Below are positions 15,241 to 28,689 of a DNA stretch of 64,000 nt, one piece after another. The DNA comes from Sclerodactyla briareus. Lineage: Eukaryota > Echinodermata > Holothuroidea > Dendrochirotida > Sclerodactylidae. The translations under genes and the position numbers were made by a program. The notes beneath the pieces were generated by a model that was not told the DNA's origin, did no database searches, and was given only the letters and a program-made list of their open reading frames with translations. The DNA lies in contig JAODTK010005010.1 in assembly GCA_026419785.1 (NCBI GenBank), positions 124,001 through 188,000 of the forward strand, written 5' to 3'. Within the stretch, counting starts at the first letter, position 1, and each line of letters starts with the position of its first letter.

Positions 15241-16860
15241 TTCACAGATTCACAAACCCGTCCTGTTTGTGAAAACGGTTCATATGCTGATAGTTGAGTG
15301 TGTATGAACAAGCTGATGCGGAACAATCTGTGAAAAGAAAATACACATCAGGAAATCATGTTCATGATTTCTTTACACATGGTGCGAGCAGGCCACTCTT
15401 GCAACTGGGAAACAGTTTGTCCAAGAAGTCATGGGAGAATTTTTGCGGAACTTAATCTAGCTCTTAATAATTTAGCTCAGCTCTAGTCACTGCAGATTCT
15501 GTGAGCATGACAGCAATCTTTCTTCAGTGCACGGATGGAAAATGTCTGCGACCAAGCTTGAGATTTTTGTCAGTTATTAGATCTGATTTGATCGTTATGC
15601 AAGCCTTGGCCGTCCATTTATGTGGTGGAAAAATCTCTGAAAGTGGAATTATTCCTTTCCCGTTCATCAATCATTCAAGAATGAAGGAGGTCCTGCTTTA
15701 TTAGCAAATAATTATATTGAGTAATTACCCTGGGGCCGTGGTCAGACAAATGTGGGTCATTGAAAGTTCAAAGTGGCCTCGCATGTTTGGCATGTTACCC
15801 TGAAAATGGGTCAGTTACAATGGTCAGTTACAATGTCAGTTACAAGCTGACTCTGGTTGTGGTATTGTATTCAGCATTATGGTTCAGGATCAAGGTCATT
15901 AGTCATCAACGACGCATATTGAGCTCTCCTGGAGGGAAAAACTGCGAAAGCTTACAAGATGCTTCTCCTACAAATCAGGTTGGAGAATAACCATCATACA
16001 AGACCCTTTTACGATACCCAAATGAGATTGCGTTGTCACCCACGGATTGCTCAAAGGTATTCCATGTTGTATTTTGCCGAGATTGCGAGGGACCACCTTC
16101 ACGGACGGGGCGATTACCAAGTGGTCGGAGATCCTTTCTCCAGTGAATGATGGATACGCAAAAAGGTAACTGCGTCCTCTTAGTGTTAATTCTCAAACCA
16201 TAAAGGGCTGGTCACAATATCGCATCACACCAGGTAGAGATTTGTTCTTCAAACTTTGCCAAACAATACCAGGTACTTATTCATGTTAAAACACCCATCC
16301 ACAATGACAAAGAACTCAATTCCTTGTGATAATTGCCCATTTCATTTTGCTATACAGTATATATACAACTACTGTTTTTTCCCCAAGTTCCATATACAGC
16401 TATAGTATCCCTCTGTGGCGATTATTATTGGAGCGATGTGCTCATGTACATAGTAATTCTCCTCTTTATCACCACATAGGCCCTCTTCTCTGTTTGGCCT
16501 AAAAAAGTGCTGTTGTTCTTCATAAGGATGGTCCAATAACCATACCTTTGGGGTTTTTCAGGTTTTTTTTCGTCCAAGGTCCGACTCGGAGGACCTGATG
16601 GGCCCATTTCATGAATTCCACGATGGTACTTTTAATGCATCTCTGCCCACAAGTTCAATTGATTTCTTCAAGTTACAGTATGCCCTTGGTAGAGGGCTAT
16701 TGGGGGTGTCGGGAATTTTGTGCCTGGGCCAGTTGAAATAGGACTGTCAAAAATCGTGTATCTACTACAAATTTGGTTGCAGCAGTGCTGATTGCTCATT
16801 CAAAGTGATGTCTAATACCATACTTTCTGGTGCCCAGGGATTTTATAATTACGGCAAAAT
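15241..16860. other. no gene recognised
   Basis: Single-copy DNA up to the left edge of the tandem duplication. It includes a mini-tandem of about 13 bp (GGTCAGTTACAAT, three copies) at 15,809-15,845. The segment 16,660-16,850 weakly resembles 21,790-21,990 (ACAAATTTGTTG, CAGTGCT, TCTAATA, CCCAG order) and may be another dispersed repeat copy. Confidence 0.55.
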
Positions 16861-17136
16861 GCTTCTCCTCTTACAAATTTTGGTGCACGTGTCCTTTGTC
16901 AAATGGTGTTCCAACGCCGTACCTTTGGGTGTTTGGATGTCTCAAATGTCATTCAAAGTAAACAACCTGCCAAATATAACATTTTCTGCATACTTCTCGT
17001 ACTGTGTGCTATATGGCTGAAATTTGGACATGCTTGCAATCATCAAGGGTAACTTTTTTTATTCCTGACGAAGTAATAGAATCTAGAGTCATGACAGTGT
17101 GTGTGTGTGTGTGATGCCTAGCCTTGGTAACGGAAT

Positions 17137-20135
17137 AACTCACCCCCTTGGATTTGGATCAGGTCATACTTGTATGGGTTTTTCCCCATAATGAGTACTT
17201 CCCTCTTGTTTTGGGTCTGGTCAAGGTCCTTTGAGGTCAAAGTTTGAAATCTTGTTTAACACGATAAGTTCAGACGCCTGGTCCGATCAGGATTGAAATT
17301 GGTAGGCAGCTTTCTTATGAGGATACAGGAACCCTATGTGGGGTTTTTGGTGGGAATGGGGGCCAGATTTGGGGAAAAATTGGGAATTGTGAAAAATTGA
17401 AAATTCTGCCATTTCTTCTCGTTAACAGATAAGCTACCCCCCTTGGATGGGTCTAGTTCATACTTGGTATGTGGGTCCCCCATTATGAGTACTTGAATCC
17501 CTATCATTTTGGGGTCAGGTCAAGGTCATCGAGTCAAGGAGGTCAAAGTCTGAAAAATCTTAACACGATAAGTCCAGAATGCCTGTCCGATCAGGGTGAC
17601 TCGGTATGCAGCTTTCTTATGAGGATACAGGACCATCTTGTTTATGTTGTCATTCGGGTGCAATGTCGTGAAAAAATCGGAATTGGGAAAAACTGATAAT
17701 TTGGCAAATGGTAGCTCTTTAACCGGGTAACGTCGACCACTTGATGATCGATCGTCTGCCGTTGGGTATATGGGTTCCCCCATATGAGTACATCTCCCTA
17801 GTGTTTTTGGGTCAGGTCAGTCATCTGATTCAAAAGTCCCAAAGTCTGAAAAATCTCGTTAACACATTAATCCAAATGCCTGTCTAATCAGGTGGAAATC
17901 CGGTATGGCAGCTTTCCTATCGGATTACAAGGAACCCTATTGTTTTTGGTATAAATCAGGGGTCAGATTTGGGAAAATTGTGAATAATTGATAATTTGGC
18001 AAATTTTTTTAATTTTTTTAATGATACGCCGCCCACAGACACCTACGCTCTAGCCCTGCACTACGCTGTTCCGATCTTTCCCCATGAATAGTACATGATC
18101 TCTATTGTTTTGGGTCAGGTCAAAGGTGATCTGAGGTCAAGAAAGTTCAAAGTCTGAAAATCTTGTAACCATGAGTCCAGAATGCCTGGTCCTATTATGG
18201 GTTTGAAATTCGGTATGCAGCTTTTCTTGTGAGGAGTACAGGAAACCATTGTTTTTGGTGTAAAGGGTGGTCAGATTTGTGAGAAAGTTTTCTGGGAAAG
18301 TGTGACAAATGGAAAATTCAGCCGATTTTGGATCGTTAACGATGATAACTCAACTCCTACTTGTATGGACAAGTTCATACTTGGTATGGTGTTCCCCATG
18401 AGAGTACCTGAGCCCTGTTGTTTTGGGGCAGGTCAAAGGTCATGTTGGGGTCAAAGTTTGGAAAATCTTGTTTTATACGATAAGTCAGACTGCCTGGTCC
18501 GATCAGGTTGAAGTTTGGTGTGCAGCTTTTCTTATGAGGAGTACAGGACCCTATTGTTTTTGGTGTGAATGGGGGGCCAGATTGTGGGGACAATTGGGAA
18601 AGTTGTGAAAAAATTAAAATTCTGCCAACTGCTAGCTCGTTACACGAGAATCTAACACCCCACTTGGATTGGTCTAGTTCATACTTGGTTTAATGGGTCC
18701 CCCCATTAATGAGTACATGATCCCTATCACTTTGGGGTCCCAGGTCCCAAGTCATCTGAGGTCAAAAGATGGTCAACAGTCTGAAAAATCTTTAACAAAC
18801 GATAAGTCCAGAATGCCTTCCGATCAGGTTGAAACCGTATGCAGCTTTCTTATAGGAGTAACAAGAACCATCTTGTTTCTGGTGTCATTCGGGTGCAGAT
18901 TTCGGAAAAAAAATATCAGGAAATTGTGTGAAAAAACTGATAATTTGGCCAATTTTAGCAAAAAACAAAAATCTTTAAAACACCAAATAACACGGTAACT
19001 CGACCCCACTTGGATGGATCGAGTTTCTACTTGGTAATATGGGGTCCCCCATAATGAGTACAATGCTCCTTTGTTTTGGGTCAGGTCAAGGTCATCTGAG
19101 GTCAAGAGGAATCAAAGTCCTAAAAAAATCTCGTTAACAACATTAAGTCCAAAATCCTGGTCCTAAATCAGGTTGAAATTCGGTGGCAGCTTTCTCTTCT
19201 CATGAGGAGTACAGGAAACCCTCATTGTTGTTTTTGGTATAAATCAGGGGTCAGATTGGGGAAAATTGTGAATAATTGATAATTTGGCAATTTAGCTTTT
19301 TATATACTAGATGGTAACTTGAACCCCACTTGGTATGGATCAAGTTTCATACTTGGTATATGGGTATTGGGTTCCCCATAATGATACATGATCTCTATTG
19401 TTTTGGTGTCGGTCAGAGTCATCTGAGGTCAAGAAAGTCAGAGTATGAAAAATCTTGTTACAACACATGAGATCCAATGCGTGGTCCGATTAGGTGAAAT
19501 TGGGTGTAATGCTTTCTTATGAGGAGTAAACAGGAAACCATTGTTTTTGGTGTAAATGGGTGGTCAGATTTGTGGAGAAACTGGGAAATTGTGAAAAAAT
19601 GGAAAATTCATAGCCGATTTTGGATCGTTAACATGAATAACTCAACCCCACTTGGATGGATCAGTCATACTTGTATGTGGTTCCCATGATGAGTACATAC
19701 GCCCTGTTTTTTTGTGGGGCGTCCGGGTCGAGGTCGTCGGAGGTCCCCAGAGGTAAAGTGTGAAATCCTTGTGAACAAGATAATTCCCAGATGGGTGGTT
19801 CATCTGATCAGGTTGAAATTTGGTGTGTACTTTCTTATGGTGGTACAATGACCCTATGTTTTTGGTTTATAGGTGTAGGTCGGGGTGACTGTTTTTGAGA
19901 AATGGAAAATTTGTGAATAGTCGATATTGCCCAATTTTTGCTTGTAAACAGCACTAAATCACAACTTCACTTGGATTGATTAGGCCCATACTTGGTATTT
20001 TTTCCCCCACAATGAGACATGACCCGATTGTTTGGGGGTCAGGTCAGAGGTTCATCTGAGGTCACCAGAGGTCAAGGTCTGACACCCTTGAAATCAGTGT
20101 GGGGCTTTCTTACAGAGTATAAGAACCCTATTGGT
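17137..20135 (+). repeat. satellite array, 10 monomers of ~315 bp (2 HORs + 2)
   Basis: Monomers recur with the AGGTCA-rich block near 17,210, 17,511, 17,806, 18,111, 18,424, 18,733, 19,074, 19,402, 19,720 and 20,033. Diagnostic variants repeat every fourth copy: the CATCTTGTTT plus TGTCATT variant in copies 2 and 6 (17,634; 18,871), TATAAATCAGGGGTCAG in copies 3 and 7 (17,949; 19,236), and GGTGGTCAGATTTGTG in copies 4 and 8. Copies 1-4 and 5-8 are thus two ~1.27-kb higher-order repeats, followed by two unique monomers. Indel density is high. Confidence 0.85.
18430..18442 (+). promoter_or_regulatory. AGGTCA direct repeat, DR1 type (monomer 5)
   Basis: AGGTCA-A-AGGTCA, a perfect one-base-spaced direct repeat of the nuclear-receptor hexamer half-site (the DR1 arrangement bound by RXR/HNF4/COUP-TF-type dimers). 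Decayed versions sit at the same place in most other monomers. Function is inferred from motif only. Confidence 0.4.
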
Positions 20136-22606
20136 TGGTTGGGATAAATAGGAAATTTGTCAGATGTTATGTTGCCCATAATGAGCTGATGCATTTCCCA
20201 TTTGTCCTTGTGGTCACAACTATAGGTTGTCAGGAAAGTCAAGGAATCACCAAGCCTTTTGGCTTCTTGGTTCATAATACCGTTATGTCATCAAAGGTCA
20301 TTGCAGGTCACTTTAAGGGAAAAACACTGTCAATAATAACATTCTTCCTGCAACCCTCCTTCCAGAGATTTACGCTACCTAGTTAGAATGGTATAGTCTT
20401 GGGGCAGCATAGCTGACCAGCATGATGCTAACATCACTATTATTAGCATGCTATTATAAGAGTTAGAAGAACTATATATTTGAGTTTTACCATTTCAACC
20501 CCTCGGTATGTTATGTTCATTCATCAAACTAGGAAACTAATTTCCTATCTGTAACGACAGAGAGTTCATTTATTGTCACAACCTGCCTTTTTACCTTGAG
20601 CCTAAATGGGAAAATGTCTACTTCTGCTGTCATCACCTCTTCTGGGCCCCCTACAACTGACCCAGAAAGTATAACCACTGGGCATCGCTGACCCAGAACA
20701 ATTGTGCTGAATTTATAATACCTGGAGCTCTCTTATTAAAGCCGGTTTAAGCATTACTTATCATACCCAGTGTCAAATGCACTACGGGACCTAGGACTTT
20801 CACATAATGGCTTTTCAGCAATCGTGGGGGCGGGAGGGGGGTTTAGGAGAGGGAAAGGTTGAATAACTGTCTCCAATAACAATTTAAGCCACTAAAATTA
20901 GAAATTACACACATCAATTTTGCTGAACTACTTCTTTGTTTCCAAAGGTTGGGTGTGTTGCTGTCAGGAGCCTAGTTTCAGTGGCAGGGGTCCTGATTCC
21001 CCTGTTATGGGAAGGCATTGTTGGGGGTGATACCCTTTAAGACCTTGCTGGGCTGAACCCAGGGTCAGTCAATGAGTCATTTTGCAGAAATGTATCACAA
21101 GCTAACTTTTGGTAGTTATCCCCCCCTCCGGCATCCTCTCCTGCCACCCCCCCCCCCCCCCCCCTCCCCAGACCCCCCCTCTTTTTCCTGTGTTGCTCAC
21201 TGTTGATGGTCTGAAGCAACATTTTGGAACCAAAATAATTGTTTATATTATTTGCATGGTTTATTCCAAAATTCCTATTTTGCAATGGTTTATTCCAAAT
21301 TTCATCAAATGTTTATTAGATGTTCAATGAAGTTTGAGGGTATTGGGCTACATTGTCCCCAAAAATGTTAACAGTGACTTGAAATCACTGGGGGATATGC
21401 AGGAGTATAAATGCTCCATTCATGCAAATGTTCAGGTTTGTGGATTCCCATGAAATGTATTGAGTGTGGTTTCCCCCCCCCCCCACTATGGATCCTGAGA
21501 TAAATAAAGTGAGGGAAAATGGTCAATGGAAGTTGAGATTGGGCTGATTCGCATAAGTCAGTCACATTTCCCCAAAGCTAACTTCCTTGTAGACGACATG
21601 GTCGATTATCAGTCCTTATGAATATGAAATTAGGTCATGATTAGTAGGCTGTTCTGTCAAATGCTATCCAAAAGCACACATGGAAGGCCTTGTTAATGTT
21701 TGCATGGTGACTAATAAAACGACAACCACTGATCGCTCAACCAGGCGAGACAACTGGGGGCGATCGCCTTTGTCTTCAAAGTTACATGTAATGCTTCTTC
21801 GGTAGATGGCCATTGGTGGTGTTCGGAAATTTGGGCTCAGAACCCAAGTTGCGGCCCGAGGTCCCATAATGAAAATACCGCAATCGTTTTATCCTACAAA
21901 TTTGTTGCCACAGTGCTATTGTTTGGTAATAATGATGGTCTAATAGCCCATACCTTCAGTGCTCAGGAATTTAGGACCCAGAGCCCAGTGTGGGCCCTGG
22001 TGCCCACCATGTGGAATTTTTGACTGCTAACAAGGGACATCTTTGGCCATATGACGATCGAGGTCAAAAGTTGTTACAGGGGCATAAGAGGCCATGTTTG
22101 AAACGGCCCTCTTGGCCTCATGATTTTGAACTTTCAACATACAGTTGTCTGGTACATTTGTGGGTTTTAGCTACAGCACAATTAGTTGCCTCTTAGTTGG
22201 TATGCGTGGGTATAAAAAAAGGTGCATGACATATTCCTTTATAAATTCCATAGCAGAGGGGTTTGGGCAGGTTTATCATTCTAAGGCCCTTTGTTTGGAG
22301 AATGTGCCATGAATGTTCTACCTAATGAACAACATTCATGATGGCAACAATGAATACTGTCAGTGGTGATATTCACCAAAGTATTCAAAACTAACATCTC
22401 CTTAACCTGAAATTAACTGAGGTCCGATAAAACTATACTGTTTTGAAAACTAGTTGAAAATTGAACCACTTTTCTTGTAAATAAACTATGGCAATTCCCT
22501 CCGCCTCTATTATACTGAGAGAATATTCTGAAATTCTGAAACTTATCCTCGTTCAATCTTCAAGGACCGCACTTACAAGTTTGAAGTCCTTTTTACTCAG
22601 TCAGCA
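20136..22606. other. indel-rich flank of unit 1, no gene
   Basis: This matches 35,441-37,841 imperfectly throughout. It includes an 18-C run (21,147-21,164) and a copy of the dispersed repeat (21,370-21,800). All ORFs are interrupted by indels relative to unit 2 and are not interpretable as genes. Confidence 0.6.
21370..21800 (+). repeat. dispersed repeat copy (unit 1)
   Basis: Same block order as the solitary copy at 7285-7700, with AGTAGGCTGTT, TGTTTGCATGGTGA and GGGGGCGATCGC. A CACTGGGGGATATGCAGG block upstream is shared with the unit 2 copy. Confidence 0.6.
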
Positions 22607-25600
22607 TTTGCAAGGTAAAACCGGCCCCAAATTAGTAGCTCAGCCTCGGCCGCACTTGTTCATTGCATCGTTGATCAATTTTCGAGTCATTTGATCTGTC
22701 ATCCGGATGTGGGTATAAACCATGACAGGTCTATATATTTTCGCTGGTTAAGAATTCCCTGGGCTTGATCTTAGTGCTCAATAACAAGACTACTCTCTCA
22801 TGTATATCAGTTGTTGAACTGGTAGAAAATTCACATCAATGAGTCTTTGATCATATAATAGATGGATGGACGGATGGAGGCGGACGTGACAGACGACAGA
22901 TTTATTCATCCCCCTCAACCGAAAATAAGTTGATAAAAATACGAGCTCTCACGAATAAGAAATACAAACAATGAATTGAGACTAAATAATATATGAAACG
23001 CAATGATTGAATATCGAATATGAAAATAATGACGTGAAAAAGATGAGCCCAATAAATCTGTTTGAACCGTGACTCTGAAAATATTTCACACATAACAGTA
23101 AAATGCCACTCAAACCTCTCCATGACTGTATGTCTTTGAAGTTGTGATTCCTCCTCAGTACTCTCGGATGAAACTTATCCTCCAGACTACTGTGATAGTT
23201 GCTGGTTGCGCAACTGGAATGGGGGGGGTGTCCTGAATCCCCCAGCCAGAATTGAGGCTTGCGTCCAGCTATCTACTCCAAAGGTTGGGATCGGAGCCTA
23301 AACGAGAATCTGAACTGTATCTGCCTGTTTAATCATGCAAGCACTGCATGCTACATGTCTAGTTCGTGAGCATTTTGGCTACAAAATGTCTTCAATTCTC
23401 ACTACTTTTCAGTATTCGTATGCTAAGTATATTAAGTATTCGTTGTCAAAGATTCAAAACCACGTTCTTTTTTGCATTAGGGCCTATTATCAGCTGATGC
23501 CCACTACTCCAGACGGTATTTCTGATATTGGCTAGTAGTAGTGTATTATAGCAATTATATTCTATGTTCAGGTTGGGGATTAGGTTATGTACCAACCACA
23601 GAAATTCTTCCACAAGACATTGTGCATCACTCCTTATTTTTAGACTGCCCATGTCCCCACATCCTCTGAAACAACCCATCCTCCCATGTTTTTGTAGATG
23701 CTATTGTTGATGAAGTTACCTTACGGGGATTAAAATTTTTTTTTGCTGGTAGGCTGTGTAAGTTTTCTCCCGGAGCTTCAATGCTCATTTTGCACACTGT
23801 CCATGCAGCATCAGACTGTCAGTGTTCCCCTTTACCACCTTCGAAACCATACCACTATCATCTCATTGCTGAACGTGACAAGTCTTGCACGATTGTTTGG
23901 ATAGAATTGCAAAATATAAAGCATTCACTACCACTAAAATAGAATTTATTTGAAGAAAACTAATGGAAGAAAAAAACCCCCAACTTGTACTGCTTTTTAG
24001 GCTGGAGTAAGGAGTGCTTATTTGTGGGAGAGGGGTTGGGATAATTATAGATTGGGTGCGATTTATTAGAATAAATGTGACCAGAGATTGACAAAAATGC
24101 CCTGAAACATAATAAAAAACCTTCCAGATTGCAATAGATGCATTAGTAAAGTATGGATGTTTGGAATGACTTTTGGCAAACTATAATTTTTAATATAAGA
24201 ACATTATCAGGTTTGTTCCCAAATTTGATCAATTGTTCAACCTGACTATCATGGGGGAAGGGTGCCATATTGGGGTGGGACTTTGCCACCACCCCCTCCC
24301 TGCTTGTGACACTACCTTATGCAATATGGAGACCGTATAATGTACTACTTGATTCTGCAGACAAAACTCCATATGGCCTAATGTAGTGTGAATCCTTCCC
24401 CATAAACTTGGTGTTTATTCTGTTGTAGTAAGCAAACTTTGATAATAGGGAGCCTTGATTGTCTACTGTACTGTCTCTATGATGTTCTCTAAGGACTGCA
24501 TTCAACTGCCTTGGTATTCACACACACAAAGTCATGTTTTTATTTAGTGCTGTATTGCGTTCATTACAGATGGGCCTACACTCTGCAGTATTTAAGTCCC
24601 TAGTGGGAATCTGTTTGCAACTAATTGCCTTTTCACTTGAGCAGCCCAACCGACTTAAAGCAGGCCTTTTTCGTTTTTTCTTTTATATCCGTGAACCTCT
24701 GCTGCACATATTTCTGCTATACAGTACACCTAAAGCCATTCACAATTTTACCCATTGTATTCACGATATTCTAAATGGATGTCTACTCTGCAGTGATGTG
24801 TGTGCTCTGCACAATCTGGGAAACAATTCACTTTCAGTGTCCTCACCTGTGCAACATCTGCCCCCTGGCTATTTTTCCCCCAACCTGGTTCAAACTTGAT
24901 GCTGACTGGACATCTCACAGTGTTGACCTTGTTTGACCTTGTTGAAAGTTTTTACATCAGAGGGTGTTATTTGAAATGGGCCTGCGCATATGTCATAATG
25001 GTTTTCAGTCGACACCACCTTTCCCTAATTACCTTCCCTGATCCTTTTTCGGCGGAAAAAAGAAAAACAACAGCACAACACTGATTGGCGAAAACAGCAC
25101 AACTGTCAACACATTGCATAAGCCAAGAGCGGATTCGAGAGGCACATCTAGTTTCCATACATCTGAGAGAATACAGTGGGCTTCGCTATGGTGAAACGCC
25201 TAAATTTAGGGTCTTTGAACACCAAACTGAATTACATACTATAATATGCCTACATTGCAGTCTGAATTTGTTCACATCTGAAACGCACCAGCACTACAAT
25301 CTATTTGCACTAACTCCTTACCCCATATTGCACCTTTGCCCCCACCCTGGCGCCCATTGAACATCTGGCAATCTTTTACGATAGTCCGGCTGGCAATCCC
25401 ATCGTCTTCTTCTTTTTCCAGTTGAACGTTAAGTTCATGAGCATCTTAGGATACGAAGTTCATGATTTATCACCGAAAATCACCCAACTGCTTTCAATCG
25501 ACATTCACAATCTTGCTAGGAGCATTCTTCTTCCCGACGTCGTTATCAGAATAATTTATCCTTATCGGTTTGCATGCTTTTGTTTTGATTTTTTCTCCCC

Positions 25601-25948
25601 TCGAATCTCCCGTTTTGGCGTAGTCCCTATTTACCTGCTGTTCCTAGCACAATATGTTGTGGCCTGGTTCCCCTAGCCTAAACACGCGTTGTGGGCTCCA
25701 TATACTGCGTGTTAGGTTCAGTCAGGGCTGGACTGTGTCCGGTGCTTTCCCTAGCTGGACCCCCCCCCTCCTCCCTCCCTTCCTTGGGTTTACCCTTCCT
25801 CCCTGTCCTTTTCTCCCGGGGGGGTGTCCTCCGCGCGCGGCGCTGGGAAGGTTAGACCCCCGTCCAATACGGGGTGGAGCGTGGAATGGGGGATACTTTG
25901 TTTTTTCGTTACTTGCTTGGAGTTCTACGTAACTCGTCTTTTTCGCGA
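22607..25948. other. no gene recognised (core, left third)
   Basis: AT-rich sequence with a GGATGGATGGACGGATGG-like stretch near 22,860. The frame at 24,534-24,899 is hydrophobic and Leu/Phe-rich but has no known domain. A CT-rich to GC-rich transition occurs near 25,740. Confidence 0.55.
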
Positions 25949-26190
25949 GTTCGTTACCGGCCGATATTTGTATTTTGTTATATCTTATACTGCATACACT
26001 CGTATTATGACATATCGCCTATCAGGTCGGAAGTGATTCCTATTTTTGTGATCTGTGTTTTTTGTGAGTAGCCGTTCGTTATCGGCTGCTGTTTTGTATT
26101 TTGTATATCTTCTACTGCAATACCCTTTACTATGACATATCGCATATCAGTCGGAATGATTTCCTACTCTTGTGATAGGGTTATTTATAT
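25949..26190 (+). repeat. two-copy tandem repeat of ~125 bp
   Basis: TTCGTTACCGGC near 25,949 and TTCGTTATCGGC near 26,074 each start a block that continues through TTTGTATTTTG, TATGACATATCGC and ATCAGGTCGGAA-like sequence to a TTGTGAT end. It is the left border of the GC-rich zone that precedes the LINE. Confidence 0.75.
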
Positions 26191-26539
26191 CTTCGGGAGA
26201 GGTAGTACTCCTGATGGATTTTTCCGTACAGGGACTAATTCCTCAGATGGGGAAAGTGTCCGGCTACCGACCTTCCGCCATGATCCTACCTGGGACAGAT
26301 CCCTGGGACCGTCTGGAGGCCGGCCAGGGTATGTCTACGAAGACTACCTACTGACGGCAGGGAAGCCCCGTGATAGGCACACGCTCGAAGAAGCGGGACG
26401 GTCCAGGGGGACTATGCCCCTGGACCCGAGCTTGGCCCCTTCGGGCCCGTGGGCAAGGTGCGTGTTAGCTCGTGAGTCCACAGGGCATAGGAGCTTGGTC
26501 ACCTGACCCTTAATCCGCGGACAGCCCTTGGTTGTCTCG

Positions 26540-27010
26540 CACGTCGAGAAGGCTGGCTCTGCTGGTCCGGTCCTTCCTCGTGCCGGAGCGGGCCCGAACG
26601 GGTGTGTCGTACAACCTCGGGACGGCCCGGAAGGTCCCGACAGGGGAAGGTCGGCCGACCCAGCGGGGCGGGCCGAAGTGCCTCTTGGCTGGTCCATGGC
26701 CTGACGGTAGGTCGGGGCCCGGTCCGAATGGGGTGTCGTTAAACAATCGGCGGGTCGCGGAGGTCCCGACAGGAGATCGGTCCGGCCCAGCCGGGCCCGA
26801 TTGGGGTGTCGTTACCCTCGGGATGGCCCGGAGGCCCCGGCAAAGCAAGGTTTGGGCCGGCCCCACCTGGTCTAACGTGTGGTGGTTACACCTCGGGATG
26901 CCCCAGGTACGACAAGAGGTCCGGGACCGGCCCAGCCATGTCCGCTCGGGGTGGGTTACAAACAACATCGGGATGGCCCTTAGTCCAGACGAGTACGTCG
27001 GGACCGGGAT
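26540..27010 (+). repeat. GC-rich minisatellite, ~75-bp period
   Basis: Blocks related to CCTCGGGATGGCCCGGAGG recur near 26,611, 26,745, 26,816, 26,891 and 26,968, with a decayed one near 26,678. Each is followed by GGTCCGG/GGCCCAGCCGGG-like sequence. The 208-codon frame across it (26,532-27,158) and its antisense partner are products of the repeat and GC content, not evidence of a protein. Confidence 0.8.
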
Positions 27011-28689
27011 CCCGCGGCCGATCCGGCGGGCCAGTACGGCTCCGGCATCAGGCCAGCGCCAAGCGATTGATCCAAGCCCTACAGGCACAGCCTACTCGCC
27101 ACATTTATCCCCGGCCGGCCTCACAGCCAGAGCAAACCAGATAACTCCACGAGTATAACCTCGGCGTGCCTCCCCGGAGAAGGGGTTTTTCCCCCGGACG
27201 TGCTTCGGTCCGCTCACAATTCGGGAGAAGGCAACAAACTCAAGCGATGGCAGTTCCAACCATAGTAGTTCGCCGCTGTCGCCGATCCCCTCGTCCTTTT
27301 TTTCTGCTCGATTCGGATATGCGTCTAGGCAGAGAAGTTTAAATTTGATGACAAAGCCCGAGCCCAGCGGGCGATTTTACAGACCAGTTTCGCCGGTTTT
27401 TGAGACAGTTTAGAGCGGCCGAATCCAGGTGCCCGTACGTCTTTGACGCTTCTTGCCCTCTCAACCGCCTCCTCGAAGGAGAGTTAGGCCCGGCCCCCTC
27501 CGGAACTTCACTTTTGGGTTTCCGGGCAATAGTGGGATGAAACGACAGACGCTCCCCGATACTGATATCTCTCAGGAGGTCTCCGGGGGTGCGATGGACA
27601 TCCGTCCGAAACAGAAAAAGAGCCGTACACCATGAGTCTCCTTTGTCAGGCATTGCGACGCAAGTGGACAGGCGAAGCTATTAAACCCGGCAACGGGAGT
27701 TCCAGTGGTCGGATGGACAGCATGCCGTGTTAGGGTGCCGTTATCCGATCACCTAGAGTGAGACTTAACGCCGGCAGGTCTTGTTTCCGGCGAGAGAGGT
27801 CGTTTAGGTCCCGCATCGGCCAGAGACCTGTTCTCCGTGCTATCCGACATAGTTACGACATTCGAGACAGACTTCGCTACGCCGTCGCTACACGAGTAAC
27901 TCTAAACCATCGTCGCGTTCGTTGGTCCCAGGTGGCCCTCCTCATCCAATTTTCCTTGGCCACCTGTCCCCCGGTGACTTACGGCCTTCACGGACAACAT
28001 CGCAACGGGCCCTAGTGTCCACCCGTTCGTAAAGTCATCCATCCCCGCAGGGCCTGGTCCTCCTCGCGGGATATTTCGAAAAAAATGCGGCTAGCGGGAC
28101 TGACCAAATTAAGTCACTGGAGGGAGCCGACTTGAAAGGTCTACCACCCAGTCTAACCTCAGGACCGTCTATATCTCCGCACCCTACGACTAGGAGCCGC
28201 TCTGGATCGCAGCGGCGGGTTTTGCTGCGGCCGCCAGCGCGCCGCCCCTGCCAGAAGTCAGATATCTTCAAGAATATCAGCGGGCTCACGGCGGCCACTG
28301 ATGCTGGAGGACTACTATTGTTCGCATGCGAATGACTCCTATCTAAAACTAGCCCTCCCCCCCAAGACCACCCTGGCGGAAGGCCATCGGGGCGGAGTTA
28401 CAGGCTCTACTACCTAGCGAACAGTACGGCCGCTGCCAGTCGAGTACCAGGGACCGTTATTTCTGTCCAGGGTCTTGCTTCCCAGCGTACTGCCTCCGGG
28501 ATGAGTACTAGCAGTTGGCTACCTGCCCTCGGATTCTTACCAGTCCACTCTCGCTCACCTCCTTATCCTAGGCTCTAGAAGGTCTCCGCCTCACTGAGTC
28601 AGCTTACTGATTAGCGGGTCCTCGCGACAGGAAACGGCCGACATAGGAGGTTTGAAGTTACAACGCCTACTCATTGACATGACATTCCA
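27011..28689. other. GC-rich sequence upstream of LINE ORF2; no gene supported
   Basis: It lies between the minisatellite and the first recognisable LINE codons. It could be the LINE 5' UTR plus a decayed ORF1, but no gag-like, coiled-coil or zinc-knuckle motif was seen in any frame. Confidence 0.5.

Noticed and set aside
17137..20135. CRISPR-like array
   Set aside because: The whole ~315-bp unit repeats, with no alternation of short constant repeats and unique spacers, and the sequence is eukaryotic in character.
24534..24899. 121-codon hydrophobic ORF, also at 39,769
   Set aside because: Leu/Phe-rich but without signal peptide logic, family motif or splice support; its duplication is explained by the copied core.
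26510..27158. Long opposing ORFs (208 and 192 codons) in the core, repeated at 41,745-42,393
   Set aside because: They lie on both strands of a GC-rich minisatellite with few stop codons, and the residue pattern follows the repeat. No domain was seen.
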